The notes: a model not told the origin generated them from the sequence alone. A DNA stretch of 64,000 bases from Flavobacteriales bacterium UBA6693 (GCA_002454815.1 DKJL01000007.1:124001-188000); one strand, 5' to 3'. Shown: positions 24,921 through 33,933, counted from the stretch's first letter. Numbers and translations are program-made.

Positions 24921-25430
24921 TTATAGATGATGCTGGTATTCCTGTAAAATGATTTTAAACCATTCCGTAAAGTTTTCCGGATTGTTTCGCATTTCTTCGG
25001 CCAGCGACTCCATGGAAATATATCGTATCTCCGAAACCTCTTCCGGATTCAGCGCAAATTCGCCCGAGTAATTTCCCGTAAATACATGATCGAGTTCGTG
25101 CTCCCACAAGTCGCCGCCAACGCGCGCTTTATAGATGAAGCTGAACTTTGGGATAAGATCCGTGGTGATGCCAAGTTCCTCCTGCAAACGTCGGTGCGCT
25201 GCGTCGATATAAGATTCATTAGCGCGCGGATGCGAACAAACGGCATTCGTCCATTGATTTGGCGAGTGGTACTTTTCAGCAGCTCTTCGCTGCAACAGCA
25301 GCTCTCCTTTTTCATTAAATAAGAAAACCGAGAAAGCGCGGTGCAAAAGGCCGTTTTCATGTGCCTGCATTTTATCCATCAGGCCCAAAACTTCGTCCTG
25401 TTCGGAGATTAAAACAACTTGTTCTTCCAT
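24921..25430 (-). CDS. idi: Isopentenyl-diphosphate delta-isomerase, type I
   Basis: Nudix-fold isomerase interconverting IPP and DMAPP for isoprenoids such as menaquinone side chain and carotenoids. The active-site cysteine is in TNAVCSHP, and the catalytic glutamate is in LWEHELDHVF. The Nudix-like RRLQEELG is present. Length 169 aa is normal. I use the ATG at 25430 rather than the GTG two codons earlier, because the -7 box at 25436-25443 would place the transcript start at or next to that ATG. Confidence 0.95.
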   Translation of the reverse strand: MEEQVVLISEQDEVLGLMDKMQAHENGLLHRAFSVFLFNEKGELLLQRRAAEKYHSPNQWTNAVCSHPRANESYIDAAHRRLQEELGITTDLIPKFSFIYKARVGGDLWEHELDHVFTGNYSGEFALNPEEVSEIRYISMESLAEEMRNNPENFTEWFKIILQEYQHHL

Positions 25431-25435
25431 CCTCA

Positions 25436-25443
25436 CAAAATTA
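25436..25443 (-). promoter_or_regulatory. -7 promoter box of idi
   Basis: TAATTTTG on the minus strand, five bases from the idi ATG. It overlaps the alternative GTG start and predicts a leaderless transcript. Confidence 0.5.
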
Positions 25444-25555
25444 GAATTAATATATCATTTGCCGAAATTTCAGGCGTGCTATCTAACAGGTTTGCATTCC
25501 TTTTAGGCACGTTTTACAATAAATTATTTACGAACTCAAAAAAGTTAAAATACTC

Positions 25556-25939
25556 TTAAGCTTTGTCGCGCAGGAGATCGCGGATTTCGGTTAGCAACAT
25601 TTCTTCTTTCGTTGGCAAAGGCGTTGCAACAGGTGTTTCTTCTGGCGCTTTCTGTAGTTTGTTCGCACCTTTAATGAGCCAGAAAAGAACTACTGCGATG
25701 CAGAGGAAGCTGATCACGGCGGACAGAAAATTACCGTAAGTAACACCATTCCAGGATAGTTTGGCAATGTTTGCAGCACCGGCGGCGTCCAAAGCAGGAT
25801 TCAGTAAAAGCGGGGTGATGACGTCTTCCACGAGTGATGTCACGATTTTTCCAAATGCCGCGCCGATGATGACGCCGACTGCCAGATCCATCACATTTCC
25901 TTTAAAAGCAAATGCTTTAAATTCTTGTATAACTCCCAT
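25556..25939 (-). CDS. mscL: Large-conductance mechanosensitive channel
   Basis: Pentameric inner-membrane safety valve that opens under membrane tension in hypo-osmotic shock. The first helix FKAFAFKGNVMDLAVGVIIGAAFG carries the pore-lining motif, the second runs about residues 73-95, and a charged C-terminal helix ends in LLTEIRDLLRDK. Length 127 aa is typical. The upstream -7 box at 26032-26039 gives a leader of about 90 bases, longer than most here. Confidence 0.97.
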   Translation of the reverse strand: MGVIQEFKAFAFKGNVMDLAVGVIIGAAFGKIVTSLVEDVITPLLLNPALDAAGAANIAKLSWNGVTYGNFLSAVISFLCIAVVLFWLIKGANKLQKAPEETPVATPLPTKEEMLLTEIRDLLRDKA

Positions 25940-26031
25940 AATTCAGTACTATTTATCAGATTTAAAAATTTCGTGTGGAAATGAGCAAAATATGTATAAA
26001 CTCAAACCCAGTACGAATCGATCGTAGTTAG

Positions 26032-26039
26032 CAAATTTA
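26032..26039 (-). promoter_or_regulatory. -7 promoter box of mscL
   Basis: TAAATTTG followed by CTAAC on the minus strand, 92 bases before the ATG at 25939. Confidence 0.4.
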
Positions 26040-26102
26040 ATTTTTAAAGCGATTACAATGGAAATTTTCTTTCGAAATAATTTTCAATTATTTTTAAATC
26101 AA

Positions 26103-26129
26103 AAAGCTGTCCCAAAAAGAGACAGCTTT
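26103..26129 (-). terminator. Terminator of the yidD-lgt operon
   Basis: 9-bp perfect stem (26103-26111 with 26121-26129), followed on the minus strand by T residues. It lies just after the lgt stop at 26153. Confidence 0.75.
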
Positions 26130-26152
26130 GTTAATGAACGATATTTTGCCTG

Positions 26153-27022
26153 CTATTCAGGTTTTGCGTTTTCTGCTTCGGTGATGACACGGTTTTTTGA
26201 TGTAAACATAATGACGAACCCGGCGAGCATAAACGGAATGGATAAGATCTGTCCCGTATTCAGTCCTGCAAACTGAATAAATTCGTCGCCCTGTGGTTCT
26301 TTTAAAAACTCCACAAAGAAACGCACGGCCCAGAGAATAATGAAAAACAGACCGAACAGCCAGCCCTGCTGATATTTTTTTCGTGTATAACGGTAGAGAA
26401 TCCAAAGTAGAATAAACAGTAAAAAATAACCGGCCGCCTCGAAAAGCTGCGTTGGATAACGTGGTACAATGTCTCCGTATTCTGCGCTCTGCTGCGGGAA
26501 AAGAATAGCAAAAGGCGAATTTTCCGGCGCAGGTTTACCGATAATTTCAGAATTGAAAAAGTTACCAATTCGTACAAAGGCACCGCCCAGCGCTACGGGA
26601 ATTCCGATGCGGTCGTACACCCAAAAAGGATTTTTTCGGATGATTTTATAAGCGTAATATAACGTGGTAAAAATCAGCGCAATGGTGGCACCGTGACTGG
26701 CCAGCCCGGAAAACCCGGTAAACTCCAGTTGAGGTTTGGTGCGAATCGGTAGAAAGACCGACCAGAAATCCTGTTGAAAAAGTTCTGGCTGATAAAAAAT
26801 AACGTGTCCTAATCTTGCACCCAAAATCGTTCCGACCAGCGTCCAGGTAAACAGCGGCTCCACATACTTCTCGTTGACACCGTCGATTTTGTAAATTTTT
26901 GTCATCAGCAAATACCCAAGGCCGAACGCAAAAATGAACATCAAACTGTAATAATGCAGCGTGAGAGGCCCCAAAGAAAGGCCGGTAGACGGATCCCAAG
27001 TAGAATAGAGTAGTGTAAACAT
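26153..27022 (-). CDS. lgt: Prolipoprotein diacylglyceryl transferase
   Basis: Inner-membrane enzyme that transfers diacylglycerol from phosphatidylglycerol to the lipobox cysteine, the first step of lipoprotein maturation. It supports the many lipoproteins seen here (SusD, SusE/F, YceI). The protein has about seven membrane helices, the conserved LHYYSLMF start and the Lgt signature region AFVRIGNFFNSEIIGKP with its key Arg and Asn residues. Length 289 aa is normal. It follows yidD by 41 bases. Confidence 0.96.
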   Translation of the reverse strand: MFTLLYSTWDPSTGLSLGPLTLHYYSLMFIFAFGLGYLLMTKIYKIDGVNEKYVEPLFTWTLVGTILGARLGHVIFYQPELFQQDFWSVFLPIRTKPQLEFTGFSGLASHGATIALIFTTLYYAYKIIRKNPFWVYDRIGIPVALGGAFVRIGNFFNSEIIGKPAPENSPFAILFPQQSAEYGDIVPRYPTQLFEAAGYFLLFILLWILYRYTRKKYQQGWLFGLFFIILWAVRFFVEFLKEPQGDEFIQFAGLNTGQILSIPFMLAGFVIMFTSKNRVITEAENAKPE

Positions 27023-27063
27023 AGATTTATTTAAATTTAATTATAAAGGTAGCGGCCTCCGCA

Positions 27064-27303
27064 TTAATCTTTTTTGCCGCCCGGTACCGGATCGTAACCC
27101 TGTCCACCCCAAGGATGGCAGCGTGAAATCCTTCTCAATCCTAACCACAGCCCTTTTAAAGGGCCGTGTACCTGCAGTGCTTCTACCATATAATGCGAAC
27201 AGGTCGGCTGGTAACGGCAGCTGCTCGGCAAAATGGGCGAAATAAACCACTGGTAAAACCGAACCAGCGCGATCATTGGAAAAGAGACAATTTTCTTTAG
27301 CAT
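27064..27303 (-). CDS. yidD: Membrane protein insertion efficiency factor YidD
   Basis: Small amphipathic protein linked to YidC-dependent membrane insertion. The signature SSCRYQPTCSHYMVEAL and the RISRCHPWGGQGYDPVP tail are diagnostic, with three conserved cysteines. At 79 residues it has the usual size. I use the ATG at 27303: a longer frame to 27342 starts upstream of the -7 box at 27310-27317. It is first in an operon with lgt, and in many bacteria it travels with yidC instead. Confidence 0.93.
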   Translation of the reverse strand: MLKKIVSFPMIALVRFYQWFISPILPSSCRYQPTCSHYMVEALQVHGPLKGLWLGLRRISRCHPWGGQGYDPVPGGKKD

Positions 27304-27309
27304 GGCATG

Positions 27310-27317
27310 CAAAAATA
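27310..27317 (-). promoter_or_regulatory. -7 promoter box of yidD-lgt
   Basis: TATTTTTG on the minus strand, six bases from the yidD ATG. It predicts a nearly leaderless message. Confidence 0.5.
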
Positions 27318-27376
27318 ACCAAATAGTTGGGAAAAGATCCACTGCTTAAGTAAATTATCATTTCTGAAACTTCTGT

Positions 27377-27384
27377 TAACTTTG
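27377..27384 (+). promoter_or_regulatory. -7 promoter box of rarA
   Basis: TAACTTTG, 17 bases before the ATG at 27402. Confidence 0.5.
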
Positions 27385-27401
27385 TATCATCAATCAATCT
27401 T

Positions 27402-28682
27402 ATGTCGAACTCCAATATACCGCTTGCTGAAAAATTGCGTCCTAAAACGCTGGACGATGTTGTTGGCCAGGAACATCTTACCGGCGATAACGGACCGATC
27501 CGCAAGATGCTGCAAAATGACACTTTAAATTCGCTGATTTTCTGGGGTCCGCCGGGAACCGGAAAAACGACTTTAGCAGAAATTATTTCCGAAACATCAG
27601 GACGCCGGTTTTATAAACTTTCTGCCGTGTCGAGCGGGGTGAAAGACGTGCGGGAAGTTATCGAAGAAGCGAAAAAGCAAAACCTGTTCTCCGGAAAATC
27701 GCCGATACTTTTTATTGATGAAATTCACCGATTTAATAAATCCCAGCAGGATTCGCTTTTGCATGCCGTGGAAAAAGGCTGGATCGTGTTGATGGGCGCC
27801 ACCACAGAAAATCCCAGTTTCGAAGTGGTGTCGGCACTGCTTTCCCGGTCACAGGTCTATGTTTTGAAAGCGCTAAGCCATGAAAAACTGGAGCAATTGA
27901 TTGATACCGCCCTGAATCGTTATAACGCAGAGAACGCCGGCAACTTCATCATCACAGAAAAACAGGCGCTGATACAATATTCCGGTGGAGATGCGCGGAA
28001 ACTCATCAACGCGGTGGAGAATGTGCTGAATCAGTATAAAAATTCAACTCAGAAAAAAATAGGAAATGAAGAAGTGCTGTCGGTACTTCAGGAAACCATG
28101 GCGCTCTACGATAAAAACGGTGAGCAGCACTACGACATTATTTCAGCTTTCATCAAATCGATGCGAGGGTCGGATCCCAATGCGGCGGTCTATTGGCTGG
28201 CTCGGATGCTGGTAGGCGGCGAGGACATCAAATTTATTGCGCGACGCATGGTGATACTGGCTTCAGAAGATATTGGCTTGGCGAATCCGACCGCGCTGAC
28301 GGTTGCCAACGCATGTTTCCAAGCCATCAATATGATCGGAAATCCCGAAGCGAGGATTATGCTGAGTGAAACAGCGGTGTATCTGGCAGTGTCGCCAAAA
28401 AGTAACTCAACCTACACAGCGATCAATGAAGCGATGGCGTTTGTGAAGAAAACGGGAAATTTGCCCGTGCCGCTTCATCTTCGTAACGCGCCGACCAAAC
28501 TGATGAAGGACTTGGATTACGGCAAAAATTACGGCTATGCCCACGCGCACCCGGGAAATTTTATCGAGCAGGAATTCTTGCCCGAGGAGATTTCGGGGAC
28601 GAGATTCTATACGCCCGGTCATAATTCGACGGAAAACAAAATCGCCGAACAGCTGAAAAAGAAATGGGGCGACAAATATTAG
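27402..28682 (+). CDS. rarA: Replication-associated recombination protein A (AAA+ ATPase)
   Basis: AAA+ ATPase of the RarA/MgsA/WRNIP1 family, acting at stalled replication forks. Walker A is GPPGTGKTT (about residue 50), Walker B is ILFIDEIHRFNK, sensor 1 is GATTENPSF, and a clamp-loader-like C-terminal domain carries ARMLVGGEDIKFIARRM and a PLHLRNAPTKLMK segment. Length 426 aa is normal and the gene is monocistronic. Confidence 0.96.
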   Translation: MSNSNIPLAEKLRPKTLDDVVGQEHLTGDNGPIRKMLQNDTLNSLIFWGPPGTGKTTLAEIISETSGRRFYKLSAVSSGVKDVREVIEEAKKQNLFSGKSPILFIDEIHRFNKSQQDSLLHAVEKGWIVLMGATTENPSFEVVSALLSRSQVYVLKALSHEKLEQLIDTALNRYNAENAGNFIITEKQALIQYSGGDARKLINAVENVLNQYKNSTQKKIGNEEVLSVLQETMALYDKNGEQHYDIISAFIKSMRGSDPNAAVYWLARMLVGGEDIKFIARRMVILASEDIGLANPTALTVANACFQAINMIGNPEARIMLSETAVYLAVSPKSNSTYTAINEAMAFVKKTGNLPVPLHLRNAPTKLMKDLDYGKNYGYAHAHPGNFIEQEFLPEEISGTRFYTPGHNSTENKIAEQLKKKWGDKY

Positions 28683-28705
28683 CTTGCGTTTGCTGAAAAC
28701 AAAAA

Positions 28706-28728
28706 AAAGATCCGTGCGGCGGATCTTT
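28706..28728 (+). terminator. Terminator after rarA
   Basis: 9-bp stem (28706-28714 with 28720-28728) with a five-base loop, preceded by an A-run. It may also act on the convergent gene ending at 28753. Confidence 0.6.
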
Positions 28729-28752
28729 AAAATTTATTAGAAAAGTAAATTC

Positions 28753-29175
28753 TTACAGTTCGTTCAGCATACCGGCGGTCAGCGAAATTTGTGGCAGCGC
28801 ATAAATCTGCGATTTCGCACGAACCTGCACAATTTTGCGGATATAATTAAGGTCGCGCGCTTCGTCGATGGTCATGTCTTTAAATTCATAAATTTTGACT
28901 GCTTTATTTTGTTGAAATGATTTTTGCACGGTTTCAAACTCAGCTTCATTATGAACCTGTACACTGGTAATCAGCTCCTCATTGTCCGGCGTATATTCCG
29001 GTGCCGATTCCAGAAATAATCTTTCCCAAAAACCGGTGGCGCGGGCCTTCGTTTGCTTAGGAGCAGTTTTGTAAATCAGTAAATTATGATTCGTAATTCC
29101 GGATTCTTCCAATCCTGTTGAGACTTTCTGAATGTTTTCCTGAGCAGGAAACAGTCCGACAATGGTAAAATTCAT
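28753..29175 (-). CDS. Hypothetical cytoplasmic protein
   Basis: A 140-residue protein without signal peptide or membrane helix. It starts with a beta-strand and NIQKVSTGLEESGI helix that resembles proteins binding their own repeat as in general-stress or ferredoxin-like folds, but I recognise no family. The ATG at 29175 is preferred over the GTG one codon earlier. A -7 box lies at 29209-29216, so it is transcribed alone. Confidence 0.65.
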   Translation of the reverse strand: MNFTIVGLFPAQENIQKVSTGLEESGITNHNLLIYKTAPKQTKARATGFWERLFLESAPEYTPDNEELITSVQVHNEAEFETVQKSFQQNKAVKIYEFKDMTIDEARDLNYIRKIVQVRAKSQIYALPQISLTAGMLNEL

Positions 29176-29208
29176 CACAGATGTGTTTGTGTGTTATTAA
29201 TTTATGTG

Positions 29209-29216
29209 CAAATTTA
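29209..29216 (-). promoter_or_regulatory. -7 promoter box of the 28753-29175 gene
   Basis: TAAATTTG followed by CACA on the minus strand, 33 bases before the ATG. Confidence 0.5.
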
Positions 29217-29364
29217 GCTCTTAATTATTTACATTTGAGTCATTTTAAATTAATTACCTTATTGTTGATAAATATCAGCTTAAATTTTATTAATATGACA
29301 ATCGTCATGTCGCACCACATTGTTTGAGGTTTAAATTTCTATCTTTACGTTTTACTCCTTTACT

Positions 29365-30057
29365 ATGAATTTTATTCTCGCGTCGACTTCGACTCTGTTT
29401 GGTGGCAATTACCTGGAATATTTAAAAGACGAACTAAGACCACTTTTCTCAGGAATTACAGAAATTATATTTATCCCGTATGCGCGTCCCGGCGGAATTT
29501 CGCACGACGATTACACCGCGAAGGCGCGAGAATTTTTTTCAACTTTAAATATCGGCGTGCGTGGCCTTCACGTATTTGAAGATCCCGGACAGGCTTTAAA
29601 TGAGGCGAAAGGTTATTTCACCGGCGGCGGAAATACTTTTCTGCTGGTAAAAACACTGCACGAAAAGGGTTTGATGAATGTTTTAAAGAAAAATATTACC
29701 GCAGGCAAACCTTATTTAGGTACGAGCGCCGGTTCAAATATTGGCGGTGTGAATATGAAAACAACCAACGATATGCCCATCGTTTATCCGCCCAACTTCG
29801 ATTGTATGGGTCTTGTTCCCTTCAATCTCAATCCGCATTATCTCGATCCGAACCCCGAGCTGAAACATAACGGCGAAACACGAGAAACCAGAATCATGGA
29901 ATTTTTAACGCAAAATGATACCAAAGTAGTCGGTCTGCGCGAGGGAAACTGGATCCGCCGAATTGGCGACCGCATCACGGTGGAAGGATCTGCGAAGACG
30001 CGTATTTTTGAACAAAATAAAGCGCCTTATGAAGTTCCACCCGACACTGTTTTATAA
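29365..30057 (+). CDS. pepE: Dipeptidase E
   Basis: Serine peptidase of family S51, which cleaves dipeptides with an N-terminal aspartate in the cytoplasm. The nucleophile serine lies in LGTSAGSNI (about residue 120), after the YFTGGGNTFLL oxyanion region, and the family's NLNPHYLDPNPE segment holds the catalytic histidine region. Length 230 aa is typical. The last six bases overlap the 3' end of the convergent thioesterase gene. Confidence 0.93.
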   Translation: MNFILASTSTLFGGNYLEYLKDELRPLFSGITEIIFIPYARPGGISHDDYTAKAREFFSTLNIGVRGLHVFEDPGQALNEAKGYFTGGGNTFLLVKTLHEKGLMNVLKKNITAGKPYLGTSAGSNIGGVNMKTTNDMPIVYPPNFDCMGLVPFNLNPHYLDPNPELKHNGETRETRIMEFLTQNDTKVVGLREGNWIRRIGDRITVEGSAKTRIFEQNKAPYEVPPDTVL

Positions 30058-30468
30058 TAAAGGTTTCCAGCTTTTTTGAATTAGCTTCATCAAAAAATCA
30101 GGACAGCGCACGATTTTATTTTTTTCCGCATCGAGGAAAAAAAGTGTGGTTGTTGCCGTTGTAATCTGCTGTCCGGAACCGTCAAAAATTTCATAATCAA
30201 ATTTTATTTTTACGCCGGGTAATTCTCGGATAAACGTATGGATTTCGAGCAGATCATCGTAACGAGCAGGTCTCAAATATTTAATTGAAAATTCGGAAAC
30301 CGGCAGCCAAATTCCGCGCTGTTCGATGGCTTCATAAGACATGCCGAGCGTCCGGAAAAGTTCCACGCGGGCCACTTCCAGATACGCTGCATAATTGCCG
30401 TAATAGACATATTTCATTGGATCGGTTTCCGCGTAACGTACACGTAATGAGTGTGTTGTGTGTATCAT
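30052..30468 (-). CDS. YbgC-type acyl-CoA thioesterase
   Basis: Hotdog-fold thioesterase of the 4-hydroxybenzoyl-CoA/YbgC type. The active-site aspartate is in RYAETDPMKYVYYGNY, about residue 16, followed by the AAYLEVAR helix. At 138 residues it has the usual size. The substrate is probably a short or medium acyl-CoA or acyl-ACP; YbgC in enterobacteria acts near the Tol-Pal system, but no tol gene is close here. Confidence 0.9.
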   Translation of the reverse strand: MIHTTHSLRVRYAETDPMKYVYYGNYAAYLEVARVELFRTLGMSYEAIEQRGIWLPVSEFSIKYLRPARYDDLLEIHTFIRELPGVKIKFDYEIFDGSGQQITTATTTLFFLDAEKNKIVRCPDFLMKLIQKSWKPLL

Positions 30469-30490
30469 ATTAAGTCATAAACTAATCATA

Positions 30491-30498
30491 CAAATATA
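30491..30498 (-). promoter_or_regulatory. -7 promoter box of the YbgC-type gene
   Basis: TATATTTG on the minus strand, 22 bases before the ATG at 30468. Confidence 0.45.
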
Positions 30499-30603
30499 TT
30501 TTTAAATAACCAATAGGACAATAACTTTTTTTTAATAATTAAAAACAAGACCTTTGTCTTCCCGCCAAAATCAACCTCCGGCGACAAACTTTGCAGCTAC
30601 AAA

Positions 30604-32058
30604 ATGGATGAAAATTTAACTCTTATTTGGGAAAGATGTCTACAGTTTATGCGTGATAATCTCAACGCAGCTGAAGACCATACTGACCTGAAAAAACTCG
30701 AGAATTCGTTTGATCTGTTATTCGACAATGTACGTCCCATATCTTTGGTGAGTAACAATCTGACGCTGCTCGTACCGAGTGATTTTTATAAAGAATATAT
30801 TGAGGATAATTACCTCTCACTGCTCTCTGCAGCACTGAAAAAAAACATTGGCCGCGGTGTGAAATTATGGTATTCCGTAATGGAAAATAAGCCGGCCGGA
30901 CAAGAAAAACCTATCACCATCAACGTGCAGGGCAAAAGCGTGCCGACACCAAAAATGCAGGAAACGATGCCTCCACAATTCCCTGCCAACGTCATTAATC
31001 CGTTTGTAGTGCCGAGCATGAAGAAAGTCAATATCGACTCGAATCTGAAAGCCGATTTTTCCTTTGATAATTATGTAGAAGGCGAAAGCAACAAATTTGC
31101 ATCGACGGTGGCGAAATCCATCGCGAAACGTCCGGGTGCTACGGCTTTTAATCCGCTGTTTCTTTATGGCGGCTATGGTGTCGGAAAAACGCACTTAGGC
31201 CATGCTGTTGGCCTGGAAGTGAAGAATACTTATCCTGAAAAAGTGGTGCTTTACCTTTCTTCAGAAAAGTTTATCCAGCAGTTCGTATCTGCGGCAAAAG
31301 CGCACAAACAAACAGAATTTGCGAATTTTTACCAAATGGTGGATGTGCTCATTATCGACGATATCCAGTTTCTTTCCGGTAAGAAATCCACGCAGGACAG
31401 CTTTTTCCATATTTTCGATTATCTGCACCAAAACGGTAAGCAGATTATCCTTACTTCCGATAAAGCTCCCGTGGATATTCTGGACATCCAGGACCGAATT
31501 GTTTCACGTTTTAAATGGGGGCTTTCCGCAGAAATCAAATCGCCTGACTTCGATACGCGACGCAAGATTATCGTCGACAAACTCAGTCGCGATGGCATCG
31601 TTCTTACCGAAGATATGCTGGATTTCCTGGCCTCGGAAGTGAAAACAAACGTGCGTGAACTGATCGGCGTTATCAATTCCGTCATTGCGTATTCCACTAT
31701 TTATAAGTCGGATCTTTCTTTGGAACTCCTGAAGGAAACCATTAACAAGATTGCGGCAAACCAGAAGAAGGTGATCAATATTCCCTATATTCAGGAAGTT
31801 GTGTGCGAATATTTTGGTATCCAGCGCGATCAACTGCTTTCTAAAACGCGAAAAAGAGAAATCGCGTTGCCAAGACAGTTAGCCATGTATTTTGCGAAAG
31901 AATTTACAAACGCAACATTTAATAAAATCGGTGAAGAGATGGGCGGGAAAGATCATTCTACCGTAATGTATGCCTGCGATACGATAAAAGATGTCTCCAA
32001 AATCGACAAGGAAGTGAAGAAATACGTGAAAGAACTGACGGAGCGTCTTAAACAATAA
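30604..32058 (+). CDS. dnaA: Chromosomal replication initiator DnaA
   Basis: Initiator ATPase that opens the replication origin. Domain I (about 1-85) binds helicase partners, a Pro-rich linker follows, and the AAA+ domain has Walker A GGYGVGKTH (about 190) and Walker B LIIDDIQFLSGK. Domain IV has the DNA-binding signature GGKDHSTVMYACD near residue 455. Length 484 aa is normal. dnaN is not adjacent, unlike in many other phyla, and I see no cluster of TTATCCACA-type boxes in the flanking gaps, so an origin here is not supported. Confidence 0.98.
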   Translation: MDENLTLIWERCLQFMRDNLNAAEDHTDLKKLENSFDLLFDNVRPISLVSNNLTLLVPSDFYKEYIEDNYLSLLSAALKKNIGRGVKLWYSVMENKPAGQEKPITINVQGKSVPTPKMQETMPPQFPANVINPFVVPSMKKVNIDSNLKADFSFDNYVEGESNKFASTVAKSIAKRPGATAFNPLFLYGGYGVGKTHLGHAVGLEVKNTYPEKVVLYLSSEKFIQQFVSAAKAHKQTEFANFYQMVDVLIIDDIQFLSGKKSTQDSFFHIFDYLHQNGKQIILTSDKAPVDILDIQDRIVSRFKWGLSAEIKSPDFDTRRKIIVDKLSRDGIVLTEDMLDFLASEVKTNVRELIGVINSVIAYSTIYKSDLSLELLKETINKIAANQKKVINIPYIQEVVCEYFGIQRDQLLSKTRKREIALPRQLAMYFAKEFTNATFNKIGEEMGGKDHSTVMYACDTIKDVSKIDKEVKKYVKELTERLKQ

Positions 32059-32077
32059 CCGCAGTCGTAATTTGAAC

Positions 32078-32107
32078 AAAAGGAATTTTTATAAAAAGTT
32101 CCTTTTT
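32078..32107 (+). terminator. Terminator of dnaA
   Basis: 8-bp stem (32078-32085 with 32099-32106) plus an AT-rich inner pair, followed by T residues. Confidence 0.7.
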
Positions 32108-32142
32108 TTATTTGTATTTTGCTGCTGATCAAATTGAATTAC

Positions 32143-32580
32143 ATGAAAATCTTAATGGTTTGCCTGGGGAATATTTGCAGAAGCCCACTGGCCGAAGGAA
32201 TTTTAAAATCCAAATTACCCGACACTTTTACCGTCGATTCAGCCGGCACGATCGACAATCATTCCGGTAAAAGTCCGGATGAGCGCTCCATTGCAGCCGC
32301 GAAAAGAAACGGCCTGGATATTTCGTCGCAATCTTCGAGACTGTTTACCTCTGAAGATTTTGCTAAATATGACCGGATTTATTGTATGGACCGATCTAAT
32401 TTGAAAGACGTTCTGTCACTGGCAAAATCGCACGGGGACCGCAGCAAAGTTTCGCTGATCCTGGAGGACGCCGAAGTTCCTGATCCTTATTGGGGCGTCG
32501 ATCAGGACTTTGACGACGTGTACAAAACCCTGGACGAAGTCTGCGGTCGCATCGCGGAAGAAATTCAGCAAAACGCGTAA
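32143..32580 (+). CDS. Low-molecular-weight protein-tyrosine phosphatase
   Basis: Cytoplasmic phosphatase with the P-loop CLGNICRS at residues 7-14 (nucleophile Cys7, Arg13) and the general acid aspartate in VPDPYWG near residue 116. Both are intact. Such enzymes often dephosphorylate tyrosine kinases of polysaccharide export, but no such genes are here. The ATG at 32143 gives the usual MKILMVC start; the frame upstream to 32119 has a TTT/AT-rich terminator region and is rejected. Length 145 aa. Confidence 0.93.
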   Translation: MKILMVCLGNICRSPLAEGILKSKLPDTFTVDSAGTIDNHSGKSPDERSIAAAKRNGLDISSQSSRLFTSEDFAKYDRIYCMDRSNLKDVLSLAKSHGDRSKVSLILEDAEVPDPYWGVDQDFDDVYKTLDEVCGRIAEEIQQNA

Positions 32581-32617
32581 CGATCATTTTTAAAAATAAT
32601 CAAATCCGTTACTTTCT

Positions 32618-33316
32618 ATGTTATTCCTCATCCCAGCTTACCTTTCCGAAAATTCACCTGTCGGTTATTTCGCGCCGGCCGTGAAAGAATATATTATGCG
32701 CACCGATTATTTCTTTGTGGAAAATGAAAAGACCGCGCGGAAAGTTATTAAATTTTTTGCTCCTGAAAAGAAACAGGCAGATCTGCAACTTTTTTTACTC
32801 GACAAATATGCAGGAACTGCCGACTTAAAAGACGCGCAGGAACTGATGAAAAAGGGACAGGATTTCGGATTGCTGTCAGAAGCGGGTTTGCCCTGTATTG
32901 CAGATCCCGGTAATATCATCGTACGCTGGTGCCATGAGAACCGCATCCAGGTCATTCCCGTCAACGGGCCTTCGTCGATTATTCTGGCACTGATATCGAG
33001 CGGCTTCAATGGACAGGAATTTACCTTTCACGGCTATTTGCCAATTGACCGATCGGAGAAAAAAAGCAGGATTTTGTGGCTGGAAAATCAAGTTCAAAAG
33101 ACAGGTTACACTCAAATTTTCATGGAAACCCCGTATCGTAATAATCAGTTGCTGGAGGATCTCTGCAGGTTTTTGCCACCAATTGCCAGACTCTGTATTG
33201 CTGCAAATATCAATGACCCCGCCAACGAACTAATCAAAACTTTAACCATAAAAGAATGGCAGAAAAGCAAGATAAATTTGCACAAAATCCCGGCTGTTTT
33301 TGTTTTGGGCAAATAA
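32618..33316 (+). CDS. RsmI-like SAM-dependent methyltransferase
   Basis: Tetrapyrrole-methylase-fold protein of the RsmI family (232 aa). It keeps the GLLSEAGLPCIADPG motif that marks this family, the VNGPSSIILALISSG segment and METPYRNN. True RsmI (2'-O-methylation of 16S rRNA C1402) usually starts with a longer PTPIGNL-type motif. This protein starts LFLIPAYLSENSP, so it is probably the RsmI paralogue found in Bacteroidota, with its substrate unproven. Confidence 0.82.
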   Translation: MLFLIPAYLSENSPVGYFAPAVKEYIMRTDYFFVENEKTARKVIKFFAPEKKQADLQLFLLDKYAGTADLKDAQELMKKGQDFGLLSEAGLPCIADPGNIIVRWCHENRIQVIPVNGPSSIILALISSGFNGQEFTFHGYLPIDRSEKKSRILWLENQVQKTGYTQIFMETPYRNNQLLEDLCRFLPPIARLCIAANINDPANELIKTLTIKEWQKSKINLHKIPAVFVLGK

Positions 33317-33380
33317 ATATTTGAGCGGTTTTGATGTGCTTGCAGAAACTGCTTTCTGCCGTGAAATTGTGAAAGAAAGT

Positions 33381-33857
33381 TTAGTAACGTATTCTGCGTT
33401 TTTTCAAAATAAAATGCAGCAGCCAAATAGGTCCCACCAGCAGAAACTGTAAGTCTTTTAGAAAGCTGGGTTTCTTGCCTTCGATTTTATGTCCATAAAA
33501 CTGACCAATCCAAGAAATAATAAATATTGTGGCGAAAACAATCCACGAATCATGTTGTAATTGGATGTTGATATGGTAAACGAAATACTCCAGAAACAAC
33601 ATCACCAAAACCATGAGTGAACTGATGCGCCAGGACAGCCGAAAATAAAAAACCGTCACCAATATTACTCCAGCGATACTTATTACGCTGATGCAGCCAA
33701 AGAAACGAACGCAAAAGTGCGGCGCCGGAATAAGTGAAATAAATCCCAAAATACTGAAGAAAATAAGGGGCACGCAGATCCAGTGAATTAATTTGTTGGT
33801 GGCGTTGCGGTGACTTTCTGCATATTCCGCAAATAAAAGGTCGATTTTTCTCATCAT
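33381..33857 (-). CDS. Mpo1-like (DUF962) membrane protein
   Basis: A 158-residue protein with four membrane helices. It matches the Mpo1/DUF962 family at the start (LFAEYAESHRNATNKLIHWICVP) and at the end (QFYGHKIEGKKPS, LQFLLVGPIW). Yeast Mpo1 is an iron-dependent dioxygenase acting in phytosphingosine breakdown, with conserved histidines in these segments (H16-type and GHK). Whether bacterial members share this activity is unknown; flavobacteria do make sphingolipid-like sulfonolipids. An ATG one codon later is equally possible as start. Confidence 0.88.
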   Translation of the reverse strand: MMRKIDLLFAEYAESHRNATNKLIHWICVPLIFFSILGFISLIPAPHFCVRFFGCISVISIAGVILVTVFYFRLSWRISSLMVLVMLFLEYFVYHINIQLQHDSWIVFATIFIISWIGQFYGHKIEGKKPSFLKDLQFLLVGPIWLLHFILKKRRIRY

Positions 33858-33933
33858 AAGTATTGTGTGGACTAATTTAATTAAAATTTAGCTTTGCTGA
33901 TATTGCTTAAAAATTATTTGCCCAATTATTCTC

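Noticed and set aside
27041..27523. 160-codon frame overlapping yidD and the rarA start
   Set aside because: Overlaps two clear genes in other frames and crosses both of their promoters.
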